A stretch of 64,000 nucleotides of DNA. Origin: Lepraria neglecta (taxonomy: Eukaryota; Ascomycota; Lecanoromycetes; Lecanorales; Stereocaulaceae). The stretch covers positions 4,402,001-4,466,000 of the forward strand of contig CM065653.1 of assembly GCA_033220425.1 (NCBI GenBank), read 5' to 3'. The notes beneath the pieces are model-generated. The model did not search any database and was not told the DNA's origin. It saw only the letters and a program-made list of their open reading frames with translations. Below are positions 50,665-62,459 of this stretch, piece after piece. Position 1 is the first letter of the stretch. Every line of letters begins with the position of its first letter. The position numbers were made by a program, and so were the translations under genes.

Positions 50665-51112
50665 TGTTACGAACCACGTTGCGTGCGGTGGCGTATATGG
50701 ATTGATTCTCAATAGGGATGGAGGTGTAGCCAACAAGAGTATAAAGCAGGCTTCAATAGATGCTAAGCGGGTCTCGTATATAATCAAGTGATATATATTC
50801 AGTACCTAGCCTAAGAGATCTATCGTATATAGTAAATAATTGAATAGGAAGTTGAGCACGATGCTCCAAGTGGTAAGCGGTGCTCCGCATATATAGCAAT
50901 AGGAAATCTATACTAAGCCTTCATATTCAGACGAGTCGAACATCGATCCGTCTAAACTATGTCCGAGTCGAATAAGTCGAATATCGATTCGTCTAAACTA
51001 TATCCGAGTTAAACGAGTCGAACATCGATTCGTCTGAACCAGACCCTGCCAAGGCTATACCCCCTGGTGCGCCTATAGCGCGTTCCCCCTGGCATGTTCT
51101 TGGCTCTTAATA
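50665..51112 (-). repeat. B3 3' LTR with internal 40-bp repeat
   Basis: 448 bp, TGTTACGAACC...CTCTTAATA. It includes three copies of a roughly 40-bp unit around GTCGAACATCGATCCGTCTA (50930-51035). Confidence 0.8.
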
Positions 51113-51700
51113 TTAGCTCCCTCTCCCTGAATTCTCGTCCCGAGGATAACCTGCCATCCTTTATACCTCGTCCAAACCCCGAGATTCTATCCAAGTTAGT
51201 AATCAGAAGGCAGCGTATTCTCGCCAGCTCGAGTGCCGCCGTTATCGTTATACGAAAGTATAAGTATTATATTCGTTACGAGAAGGAGTATCGTATTAGA
51301 GCTAAATCGGAGTCGTATATAGAGTATACGTCGTCTAGGCTATCCTGTAAGCTTACCTTCTCTGAGGCTAAGCTTCGCTATATATAAAGAAAACGTCGTA
51401 AAAAGATAGTTACGCTATATAAAGCGCTCCGCAAGTAAGCTGAGCTTATTACGTATACTACCAGGCTAAACTATAAAGTTAAGAAGCTTAAGGAGGAGGA
51501 AGATCTATTAGTTCGTTATAAGCTATTAAATATTAAGGAGATAGGGCGCGACAAGGCCGCTCTACCTAACCCTGATAATCTCCCTTTTAATATCTCTTCC
51601 GAGTATTTCAATCTCCCTGACGGTTTAGAAGCCTCTAAGGGCTTTAACTAGTCCTCTCTTATCTCTAATAGAACTCTCGTAGATATTCCCCGTAGTTCCC
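51094..51700 (+). other. Antisense reading region in B3
   Basis: The best-kept example: from 51094 it stays open to 51387 and similarity continues to about 51700. It is Arg/Lys-rich with a helical KLKEEED-type stretch and a final PNPDNLPFNISSEYF block, matching the A3 pattern. It runs opposite to the gag-pol direction and converges on the chromodomain end. Function unknown. Confidence 0.5.
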
Positions 51701-54700
51701 CGCAAGGTTCCTAAGAGGTTCCTAGGTATTTTCCATTTCGTTATACCCTTTCTATTTAACTAGGTAGAACTGATTTCTCCTATCTAGAATCCTCTCGACC
51801 TTATACTCTATTTCTTCCTTAATATTATAGTAAAATATTTCTTAAAGAGGTATACTAGAGTCCGCTGGCTCCAGGAGCGAGATATAGAATACCGGATATA
51901 CCTTTACATCGGGTAGTAGTTAGAGTTTATAGTTAATAGGTCCCTTTACCTATTTAATTAAGAATAGTCCGACCTTAATATAATCTAGTTTCTTGCTTAG
52001 TCTCTTCGTCCTTATATTTTTTATTAGGAGATATACTTTATCCCCCTCTTTTAGCTGAGGAATATTCTTTCTTTTCTTATTAATCTATTCCTTTAACTTA
52101 TTATTTAAGCTCTTAATAGACCTTTATATATCCCTATATAAATTCTTTAGCTCTTCTACCTTAACTAAGGCTTTTTCTATATTAGGTCCTTCCCTAGGTT
52201 ATAGAAATATATATATATTCTTTCTATAGTTAGTAAAGAATAGAGTCAGGCCTATTATATCTGACCTCTTATTATTATACGCCAGTTTTACTATTAGAAG
52301 TAGTAAAACCTAGTTTTCTTGCTTCTAGTTTATATAGTATCTTAGGTATACTTCTATTATTTGATTTACACGTTCTATTTATCCGTTAGTCTATAGGTAA
52401 TATACTATTAATATCCGAAGTTTAGTTCTAATTACTACTATCAGCGTTTTCTAGTAGTTAGAAGTAAATAACTTATCTCTATTAGATATTATCGATTTAG
52501 GTATACTATAATCTCTTATTAACTTGTCGAGTAGTATAAAGGCTAACTAATCTACCTTATAGGTTTCTTTAAAAGGTATTATAATCGTATACTTTGTAAA
52601 TTTATCTATAATAACCATAATTAAATTAAAGGTATCCTACGTAGCTAGGTCCTTTAAAGGTAGTAGTTTAACTATAAAGTCTATTATGATATTATCCTAT
52701 AGTGACTCTAGTATAGAAGTAAACTATATTTGCCCGTACTTAGCGTATTATACCGCCTTATTCTATTAGCACTAGATATATTCTTTAATATATTATTTAA
52801 CGCGCGCTCGAAGTCTCGGCACTATATATCCTCGTCCTAGGAGTTCTATAGTCTTGGATACTCCTAGGTAACCTTGTAAAGGGTCGTTATAGTAATCCCT
52901 GATCACTTCTTTAACGTATATATTAGGCAAGTAGATCTTATCCTAGTATTTAAGCAATACCGGATCCTACTAATCCTTCTGTAGGCTTATTGCAAATATA
53001 TCGTTATTATAGGCCTTTATAATCCTGTTAGTTATATTAGATCCTAATATACGAAGGGTCGTAGCTAATACCTAGTATAGTACTAACGATCCGTCCGCCT
53101 CTTTCTTTAGGATTAGTTATTCTATAATATTCTTTTCTTCTATATAGTCCGATCGCCTACTAAGGGTATCTGCTCGACTATTATCCTTTCCTAGGGTATA
53201 GGTTATCTTGAATTTATATTAACCTAATAGTTCTAACTATTAAACTTATCTTCTATTTAGCTCCTTTATTATTATAAAGTTAAGAAGATTCTTATAATCT
53301 ATAAAGATAGTTAGATCCGAGTAGCTCTCTATATATACTTACTAGTTCTAAAGTATATAAACTACGGCAAGTAGTTCCTTATCGTATATATTATAGTTCT
53401 ATTCTACTACTAATATCTTCCTTAAATAGTAGGTAACTAGATACTACTTTTAGTCTTTTATTTAATATAGATATACTCTAATTACAAGGTCTAAGGTATC
53501 TATTTTAATACGGGCCGGTTCGTTAGCCTAAAAGGTATAGAGTACTAGTAGATCCGTATATACTTTCTTTAATATATTAAATGATTTCTATTAGTCTTTT
53601 CTCTATATAAATCCGATATTCTTCTTTATAATATCTATTAGAGGTAGTACTTTCTTTAAGTAGCCCTCTATAAACTTCCTATTAAAGTTAGTAAATCCTA
53701 AGAAACTTTATACTACTTTAACGTCCTATAGTATAGGCTATTTAGTAATAGCCTTAATATTTTCTAGGCTTATACTAATAACTTTTATACTAACTATAAA
53801 TCCTAGAAATTCTACCGATTCTTAATAAAATTTGTACTTTTCTAGTTTAAGGAGAAGTTTCGCTTATAATAGGTATCCGAGGATATCCTATATATATAAA
53901 ACGTAGTCTTCCTTGTTCTTAGAATAAATTAGTATATTATTAAGATATACTATCGCTATTCGATCTAAGTATACTTATATAACGTTATTAATAAGTATTT
54001 AGCAGGTTACTAGTACGTTAGTAAGTCTAAACGGTATTACTAGATACTTATAGTAGCTATATCTTATTCGGAAGGTAGTTTTCTATTCTTCGCCTTCTTT
54101 TATCCAAATTAGATTATATACGCCTCTAAGATCTAGTTTAGTAAATATCCTTACTTTCCCGAGCCGATCCTATAGCTCGCCGATATTAGGTAAAGGGTAT
54201 CTATTTTTGATAGTAATATCGTTTAACTTTCGATAGTCAATATATAGTCTTAAGCTTCTATCCTTCTTTAGTATAAAGAGGATAGGATAACCTGCTAGTA
54301 ATTTGGATTCCTAAATAAATCCCTTTTTAAGGTTCTTATTAATATACCTATAAAGTACTTTAAGTTCCTTTTCTAATAATACGTAAATAGGTCTAAATAT
54401 CGGCTATTTACTAGGTTCGAGTTCGATCTTATAATCCTATAGCTAGTACCTAGGTAATACTTCTATATTCGTCTCTTCCTCGAATAAGTATATCTACTTA
54501 CTATACTCCTGAGGGATAGAGGGTATATTAGTTCCTCCCCTAACTCTTACTTTATTATCCCGCTGACCTTTACTAGTAACTATAGAGTCGGACTACCTCT
54601 TAGTACCGTCCTTATACGAAGCTAAGGTAAAATATACCTCGACCGGTCTTCGGTTCGACTTCTTATCTACTATTAAATACTACTAATATATAGGTATAAT

Positions 54701-56556
54701 CCTAGTAATATTACCGGATTAATCTATCTTGAGTATTCCTTGAGCCTAATTAATTATTAGGTTATACTTCTTTAACTAAAGTATTCCTAAAATTATATAA
54801 TAAGTAGCTATCCTAATAATATTAAAGGTAATCTCCTTATAGTAGCGCTAAATTATAATAGGTAATAAAAGTATCTCTTCGTCTACCTTTCCTATTAATA
54901 GTATTAACCTATTAGCTATCTAAAGGTTATACTACTATAACTTCTTCTAAGTTAGTATTCTAGTTATCTATACCAGATCTCGTAAGATAAAGTTTCTAGT
55001 AGCTCTAGAGTCTATTATCGTAACGGTCCGCTGTCTATTAATAATTACCGATATCTTTATATATATATCGTATTGCGCGGAACACAGATATTATTAAGGG
55101 GTTAATATATTAATCTCCTTATAGCTACCCCTGCTACGAGGGATTACTCTTTTCCCTGTATAGGGAGGAATCCTGTAAGTTGTTTCTCGAATTTATATTT
55201 CTTGTAGTCGTTATATAAATATATATACTATTACTACAGGTAGTATTAGTTTACTTCTAGACTCCAACGTCTTATTTAGTTTAGGTAGTATATTTCTTCC
55301 TCGTCTTTCTTACGTAGGAAGTAGCTTAGTTATTATTTTCTTACTAAGTACTAAGGGTATCTATCGTCCTTGTATTTATAGTACTAATAATTACTATAGG
55401 ACGATTTTGTCAGGACTCCCAGTTCCTTTCTGCGGTTAATTCTATAATAGTTATAACTATTCTCTATATACTATCTCTAGTAGACTTCCCTATATTCAGG
55501 GTAATAGTAGTTATACCTGAAGTCCGAGATACTAAAATCGTTCTAGAATTCTTTTAGTCTTTCTTCCTCTAAGTATTCCTTTCTCTCCTTAGATATAGTA
55601 GATCTAGGTTCGGGTATTACCGATGGTTCTTTCCTTTTAATTATAACCTCCTATTCCGATTCTTCCTTATCCTAATCCTTCTTAGGTTACTTTCCCTGAG
55701 TATTACTACTATCCCTAATATATAGCTTCTCTATCCGAGTATTAGCTTTATTCGTAAAGCTGTCGTCGGAGAACTCCTTATCTCCTAAGTCAGATTCTCC
55801 GTCTAGTTACTAACTATAGACTTTATTCTATATTAGTAAGATTCTATAAGAATTACTATCCTGGTCTCGTACCTTTTCTAGTACGTTTAGCTGCTATCGA
55901 TATACTATATTTTTCGACTTGCAGTCTCTAGTAAAGTAGCTCGGTTTACTATAGCTATAATATGTAAGTGTTTTCTTTCTACCCTTTTGCTGCTTCTTGC
56001 CCCTTATAGGCCCTCTAAAGGCTTACTTACCTTTTCTCTCTGTAAAATCTAGTTCTATTAGTACTAGTCTATAAGGGTCGTATTCTTTGTATCCTAGGCG
56101 ATAGCTCTTCGATTTAGTAAAAAAGCTTGAGCGTCCTATTCCGTCGACTCCTCCGTTATACCTCTTCTCTATAGTCTTTTTAAATAGCTTATTATTAATT
56201 TTAATTACTTCCTTAATTAATTTATCTAGGGTATTAATAATAATCCCTAACCTTATAAGCTTGTCTTTAATATTATCCTTAAGACCTCTCCGGTATATAG
56301 TTATTAATACATTATTATCCTAGTTAGTCTTTACTACGTATTATTAAAATTAAGTCGAATACTCTAATATAGATTTCTTCTAGGTTATATACTAGATAGT
56401 TTATATTACTATATTGACTTTATTCAACAGACCGAATATATAGCAGATTTCAAGTCTAAATATAGCTATACTCTCTATCTATAGTTTTATTTCGCCGTCT
56501 TCGTCGTTATCTTCTATATACTTCTTTAGGAATAGATTAACCTACTTTTAGGCTCT

Positions 56557-57113
56557 AAAGTCTTGGGCAAATCCAGTCGACCCTCGCTCCCTTTTTCCCG
56601 AATCCGACTCAAGGGCTCGGTCGGGGGGAAATCCGACTCAGAGTCCGCGGGGGAAATCCGACTGAGCCCCCCCGGCCATCGGCCCGCCAAGCATTAATCC
56701 GACTGAGCCGCCCTGGCGATCGACCCGCCAAGGATTAATCCGACTGAGCCCCCCGGGCGATCGACCCGCCAAGGATTAATCCGACTGAACCTCTTATCCC
56801 CTACAGGCCATCTATAGATACCACCAATAGGGTAATTAGACTGAACCCCTCTCGAGGCGGTTGACCGACCCATCATTAATGATCCTGAAACCCCCTCCCG
56901 TCCTGTCTTCGCGGACGCGTACGCGCGCGTTGATGTCCGCGTCCGCGTCCGCGCAAAGTATCAAGTTAAGGTGGAAGGATCGGCTGCAACGCCGCGAGAG
57001 TTCCCTAGATTCCCCGCCCCCCTCCTACTAGATTCCTTAGGATTCATCTAATATCTATTAGATATCTATTAATATCGATTAGTTGTCTAGGGTTACAAGC
57101 TGTAATTATGCTG
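56557..57113. other. GC-rich subtelomeric spacer
   Basis: No gene seen. It contains the 41-bp tandem repeat, a CG-rich alternating stretch (GCGGACGCGTACGCGCGCG near 56911) with repeated GTCCGCG, a run of pyrimidine-rich CCCCGCCCCCC and a palindromic AT-rich stretch at 57047-57083. It is unlike the RIP-altered DNA on either side. Confidence 0.6.
56655..56800. repeat. 41-bp tandem repeat
   Basis: Units starting AATCCGACTGAGCC at 56655, 56696, 56737 and 56778, an exact 41-base period, three full copies plus a diverging fourth; looser AATCCGACT units extend left to about 56599 and a related ATTAGACTGAACC lies near 56833. CG-rich, not RIP-altered. Confidence 0.85.
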
Positions 57114-57348
57114 TGTTGAACATATGGTTGTCGAACGTTATCGAACGGGCTTGGTATATCAAGCGATGAGCGTAATGAGCGCAGTAGGCGTAGTGTAATC
57201 AGTGCGATCAGTACGATCGAGGATGCTTGGTATAGATTTCATATGTCTATATATACGGAGCACTACTTATAACTTAGAGTATCGTGCTTAACTTAGTTTA
57301 CTTAGTATATACGATAGATCTCCTAGGCACTAAATATATTATATTATA
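57114..57348 (+). repeat. Family B LTR fragment
   Basis: Matches the B LTR in the blocks around AAGCGATGAGCG, ATCAGTGCGATCAGTACGAT and ACGATAGATCTCCTAGGCAC. The 3' end is missing: the sequence is cut by Helitron D, and the right flank of that Helitron does not continue the LTR. Confidence 0.65.
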
Positions 57349-58358
57349 CAAGTGAGTGCCCGTAATCTTCACAGAATATTACCGTAAAACGACTATATCT
57401 CGCTTATTTTATACTCTACTTAGAAAATTTAAGCAAAATTAGAAAGCCCTCTATTTATAGTATAATTTATATATATAAAGTTAAGCCCTAACCCTAATGT
57501 ATTAAAAGTTATTAAGGATTTAGTATATTAGTGCTTCGGGGGCGGCTGCGGGGGTAGCTTTAGGTTACTCCGGAGGCAAAAACATGTTTTTTGAGCTTTC
57601 CTTAGCTAAATCTTAGCCAAATTTTAAAATTCGAACCGCGTTGGAAAGCGCATGTTTGGTTCCAGAACTTATGAAATTATCTCGATATTATATAACGTAT
57701 ATAGCGCGGGGTATCGCTGCGAAGAAGTTGCGGTGCGCATTCAACTTTTGATGGTTCCAGGTCCGGGGCGCCAAGCTCAATGCTTGGCATTTGCCACCGA
57801 GCCTGCGCTGCCTGCAAAATATAGCGAAACCGCTTCTTTTGCTCATAAGTTTTGCGTAAATAGACCGATTTTGAAAATTTCGACGTTGTTGGAAAGCGCA
57901 TGCTTGGTTCCAGAACTGATGAAATCATCTCGATATCATATGACGTATATAGCGCGGGGACGTAGTGCAAAGAAGTTGCGATGCGAATTCAACTTTCGAT
58001 GTTCCAGGGTCCGGGGGAGCCAAGCTCAATGCTTAGCATTTGCTACTGAGCTCGCGCTGCCAGCAAAACATAGCGAAAACGCTTCTTTTGCTCATAACTA
58101 TTGCGTAAATGGACCGATTCTAAAAATTCTTGATGCGTAAGCAAGCTAATGATTGACTCCAAAACATATGAAATCATCTCGATATCATATGAAGTATATA
58201 GCGCGGGGAAGTAGTGCGAAGAAGTTGCGATGCGGATTCAACTTTTAGTGGTTGAAGGCGCTAGCCGAGAGAGGGAACACTGAATATAGGGCCAATCTAA
58301 TTGGCTATAAGTGCGGAATTGCTCCGAATTTCGCCATAATCTATTATTAGAAGAAAGA
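57349..58358 (-). mobile_element. Helitron D, non-autonomous
   Basis: 1010 bp, inverted: the left end CAAGTGAGTGCCCG plus hairpin is the 3' terminus, and the right end CTATTATTAGAAGAAAGA is the 5' terminus. Flanking bases are A and T. It holds two to three of the roughly 240-bp subterminal units and the same 5' block (GCGGAATTGCTCCGAATT). No transposase. Confidence 0.85.
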
Positions 58359-58479
58359 TCCACGCCTATATAATATCGGATATTCTATATTGGCTGCTGA
58401 AGGGTATTATTATAATATTAATATATTAGATTTAAGCCCTTATAAACGTCTCCGTTACTAAGACGACTAAGAGAAGTAA

Positions 58480-61400
58480 ATATAAAGGTAACCGGACCGT
58501 TAAAGAATTTAATACGATCTTCTAATTAGATAAATAATTTCGGCAGGTACTAGTCTATAGAGGCCTTAAGTAATTTACCTACTTTAGCGAGGTTTAGTAG
58601 TAGACCGGAAACGAATAGAAATAAATATTGCGACAGTTAATATCGATTGTTACGCTACTTCTAGTAGACTATACTCTAGCCGCCCTATACTGCGCGCGGG
58701 CAGTCTAGTCCAGGAGCTGCTGTTTCTCGCCGATCCCGGCCGGCTCCCCCGGATCCCATAGGCGTCGTTGCGGGACAACCCTGTCAACGGGGAGCGGGGG
58801 TGGAATTTTGTGCGGGACGAGCGCAATATATGGCCGGTAGACGGCCGAGTATGGTTAAGGGATCGCGTCGGGAAAGACGACGCCCTACAGCGAAGATTCA
58901 TCGAAGACGGCCAGGTCTTGAAGTAGAAGAAGGCGGGGATCCGCGCGTATATGGATCAGGTGGTAGCATATCGAGAGCGGTCCTTACCGTTACTGCATAT
59001 GACCGGCGGATACGCCGCCCGGGCCCCCGAGATATTGAGTATCCGGTATAAGAATAGTATTAAAGGCGAACACCGCAACGTATTCATCGAAGATGGAATG
59101 GTGGTATTAGTAACCCGATATTATAAAGGGTATCACGCGCACGGGAACGAGAAGGTCATCCACCGCTATTTGCCCCGACCGGTTAGGGAATTGTTCGTAT
59201 ATTACGAGTGGCTGGTCCGCCCCTTCCAGGAGGTCATCGAGGCTGAGGGGTGGGATCAATATACTACGTCGCCCTTCCTATAGCCGGCGGACGCTGACGG
59301 GAAGGGATGGACCGCCAGTCGGATAACGAAATGTATACAGAACGCCAGCGAGAGCGGGATAGGGGTAAAGGTCGGGGTCCAGGCATAGCGGGATTTGTCT
59401 ATTGGAATCAGCCGGAAGTTCTTGCGGAGCGAGCATGTCTTCCGGCGGGACGAGGATGACGAAGATGGAGATTTCCACGAAGACCCGGCCAGTGCGATCC
59501 AGGACGAACAGGCGGGCCATACGTCCCATGTGGCGGGGATGGTATACGCGCGGGGGATTACGGAGTTGAGTGGGGTCGTAGCCAGCAGGCGGCAGCGGTT
59601 TCGCGCGGCGAGCATGGAGTGGCACCAGTTTTTAGGGTTCAGTCAGGATGATACAGCGGCGGCGGCGGCGGCGGCGCCGGGCGGTGGGCAAAAGCGGCCA
59701 GCGCCCTTTGGTAACGAAGCTGAGGACGCCTCGTTCCAGCGGTGGAAGCGGATCAGAGGGACAGATATCCATACCGAACTACGGCGTATGATGGGGTCTA
59801 CCGCCACGTTTCGAGGGGTACAGGAAGCCGCCATCAGGGCCATCATGAAGGGGGAGAGTCCTGTGGTTATGGTGATGGGAACGGGTGGGGGGAAAAGTTT
59901 GGCGTTCATGTTACCGGCCCGGTGCAGCGCAGGGGGCACTAGTATCGTGGTGGTACCGTTAATCGCATTGCGGCAAGATCTGAAAGATCGATGCCGCCGG
60001 TTAGGGATCGAATGTATCGAATGGAACGGCCACCGGCCCCCCCGCCAGGCCCGAATCGTGTTGGTGACGCCGGAAGCGGCGATGGGGGACGGGTTTAGCA
60101 CGTATATAAATCAACTACGGGCGACGCAGCAGTTGGATCGCATCGTGATTGACGAATGCCATGTGGTATTGAATAACCGGTGGGATTTCCGGCGGAAATT
60201 GCAGCGGATGGGGGAGCTGAATCATGCGGAGGCGCAGATAGTGATGTTGACCGCCACATTGCCCCCCGGTACAGAAGCCCAATTATGGGACCGGATGGGA
60301 TGGAAAGCCGAGACGGTTCGTATATTCCGGGCAGGTACGGTTCGACAGAATATCAGATATCAAACGGTACGGATCCCGGCAGCGGACAAGAAGACCGGAG
60401 GGGATGTACGGGTTATCCAGCAGGTATTTGGTCGACATCGGCAGGGAAAGATGGTAGTATATTGCACTTCGGTACAGCAAACGCAGGATCTAGCGAACCG
60501 ACTAGGGTGCGAGGCATATTACCATGACGCCGGTGACAAGGCCGAGAAGCTGGCGCGGTTTAAAGATGGAAATCGGGTGATCGTAGCCACCAGTGCGTTC
60601 GGGATGGGGATCGATATCGAGAACATCCGGGTAGTGGTTCACGTGGATCGGCCGCGGACCTTATTGGATTACGCACAGGAAAGCGGACGGGCGGGTCGAG
60701 ACGGGCTGAGTAGCGATGCCGTCATTATCGACGTTGATAACGGGCCAGAAGAGGGGGGAGGGGATTCGCCAGAGGAAAGACTGGTCCAGCGATTTATTAA
60801 GGGAGACGGGTGCCGGCGGCAGGTACTAGATGAGTATTTGGATGGACGAATAGATCGTATAGAATACGCAGACGGCGAGGAGAGATGCGATCGATGCCAG
60901 GCGGTAGAAGAGGATGGTCATATACAGCGGCGGCGGCGGCGGAGCAGTATAGCAGACGGGGTACTGGACCCGGGGTCCGGGCCGGGGCTGGCGGAGGAGG
61001 CAGATCGGGCGGGGACAGAGATAGGGGTCTTTCGGCAGCAGCGACAGATGCGGGCCCGGATCAGGCAAGAACAGCGCGAGCGAGTGCAGGCGGAAAGGGC
61101 AGACGTTATAGCGTTAAAAGGATATTTAAATACCGTCCGAGGGCAATGTCCGTTTTGTCGATGGCTGCAGATCGAGCACGAGCCCCATCCGTTGTATCGA
61201 TGCCGTCTCGGGGATTCTAAGCGGAGCCGGGAGCTGTACACGGCGACGAAGAAGAAGATTCGAGATATACGGGCGATGGAGCGCTTCGGTGGATGTATGG
61301 AGTGCTTTATACCGCAAGAGTGGTATAACTAATGGCGACAGAAGGAGGAGAAGGCGGAGGATGGGAACGATGGTGGAGGGGGGTACGAGAGGGTGCCCGG

Positions 61401-61632
61401 ACGAAAATGCCAGTATCAAGACGTGGTGCTGGGGGGGTTCGCGGTAGCCTTGACACAAGATCCGGTATTTGGCGGCAGGTAGGTTGGACGATTAACGAAG
61501 GCGGGTCCTGATCAGTTGATGGGAGATGATCTCCTCCGGTACCTAGGGAGACGAATCGAGTGGGGAGGGTTAGAGACTAACCGGTTACTGCGGGAATACT
61601 GGGAGGCGGTGAAGTGCGACAGGGAGGAGTAG
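58480..61632 (+). pseudogene. Telomere-linked RecQ-type helicase (TLH), broken
   Basis: A fungal subtelomeric SF2 helicase. In the frame of 58681, the N-terminal TLH region (ALLHMTGG-type PLLHMTGGYAARAPE, FIEDGMVVLVTRYYKGYHA, VIHRYLPR, SHVAGMVYARGI) leads into the helicase: Walker A GTGGGKS near 59878, motif Ia VVPLIALRQDL, DECH at 60151-60162, LTATLPP, VVYCTSVQQT, ATSAFGMGID and QESGRAGRDG at 60676. A RecQ-like Cys cluster (GCRR...CDRC) and a CPFC/CMEC region follow. In-frame TAG/TAA codons at 58759, 58924, 59281, 59386, 61330 and 61480, where Trp or Gln would fit, suggest light RIP; the likely true stop is 61630. The longest open part is 59389-61329. Before about 58645 the sequence is RIP-degraded and only weakly similar. 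Such genes lie next to telomeres in many fungi. Confidence 0.9.
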
Positions 61633-61680
61633 TCTATACCGCTTATTTATCGATTCCCGCCTTTCCGCCGCTGCCGCTGT
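61633..61680. other. Short spacer after TLH
   Basis: Pyrimidine-rich link between the TLH stop and the first 172-bp repeat; nothing recognised. Confidence 0.4.
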
Positions 61681-62250
61681 TATCTCGCCAAGGAGTCATC
61701 CGTTGTTTAATCCGAGGATAGAATTAAAACAGCCTTGATCAGCCGGTGCCAGAGGTGGCCGGTAAACCACTGCCGGGGCTACCCTTTATCTAGGATATCC
61801 AGGTAAAGGTCCTCAGCGGATTCTGTACTGGCTATCAACTTAGATCCCTCTCTATCTCGCCAAGGAGTGGTCCGTTTTTCAATCCGAGGACAAAATCAGA
61901 ATCGCCTTAATTAGACAGTGCCAGAGGTGGCCGGTAAACCACTGCCGGGGCGACCCTTTATCTAGGATATCCAGGTAAAGGCCCTCAGCGGATTCTATAC
62001 TGGCTATCGACTTAGATCCCTCTCTATCTCGCCAAGGAGTGGTCCGTTTTTTAATCCGAGGACGGAATTAGAATAGCCTTAATTAGACGGTGCCAGAGGT
62101 GGCCGGCAAACCATTGCCGGGGTTACCCTTTATCTAGGACATTAAGGCAAAGGTTCAAAGCAGAATCAGCTAGCTATTAACTTCAATCCTACTTGATTTT
62201 TTAAGGAGCTATTTAGTTTTTATCCTGAAAATTAGAAAAGCCGGAGTTAG
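61681..62250. repeat. 172-bp tandem repeat downstream of TLH
   Basis: Units start TATCTCGCCAAGGAGT at 61681, 61853 and 62025, an exact 172-base period, with a decayed fourth start near 62195. Each unit contains GCCAGAGGTGGCCGG and CACTGCCGGGG-type blocks. Differences between units are mostly transitions and increase toward the telomere side. Confidence 0.88.
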
Positions 62251-62459
62251 GTAGTACTACAGGATTTTTGTATAATATATACCCGCCCCGCGGTTACCTC
62301 GATATAAGCTTCTTTTCAAATCTATTCTCTTCTTCTTAATACTCTCCGGTCTATACTCTTCTTACGAAACCCTTTAAGCCCTTTCTATATTAGTAAATCA
62401 GTTTCTTTAACCCTCTATAGCTCTACCGCTACCTACTACCTAGACCGCGGCGACTGGCG
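62251..62459. other. CT-rich stretch, possible promoter
   Basis: Contains a TATAATATATA motif near 62270 and a long CT-rich run (62303-62345), features common upstream of fungal genes. No ATG follows in the next 250 bases, so a promoter role is only a guess. Confidence 0.25.

Larger units (their letters stand above)
50665..56556 (-). mobile_element. Gypsy element B3, inverted, 5' end truncated
   Basis: The 3' LTR is 50665-51112. The body, read right to left, has gag about 56556-55920 (zinc-knuckle region near 55920), protease about 55080-54740, reverse transcriptase about 54430-53690, RNase H about 53570-53170, integrase about 52960-52120 and chromodomain about 51800-51700. Homology with B1 stops within gag at 56556, where GC-rich subtelomeric repeats begin; no 5' LTR is found. 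A fossil with many breaks. Confidence 0.85.

Noticed and set aside
59256-60101. Minus-strand open frames of 115 to 152 codons opposite TLH
   Set aside because: GC-rich antisense shadows of the helicase, with no start context or domain.
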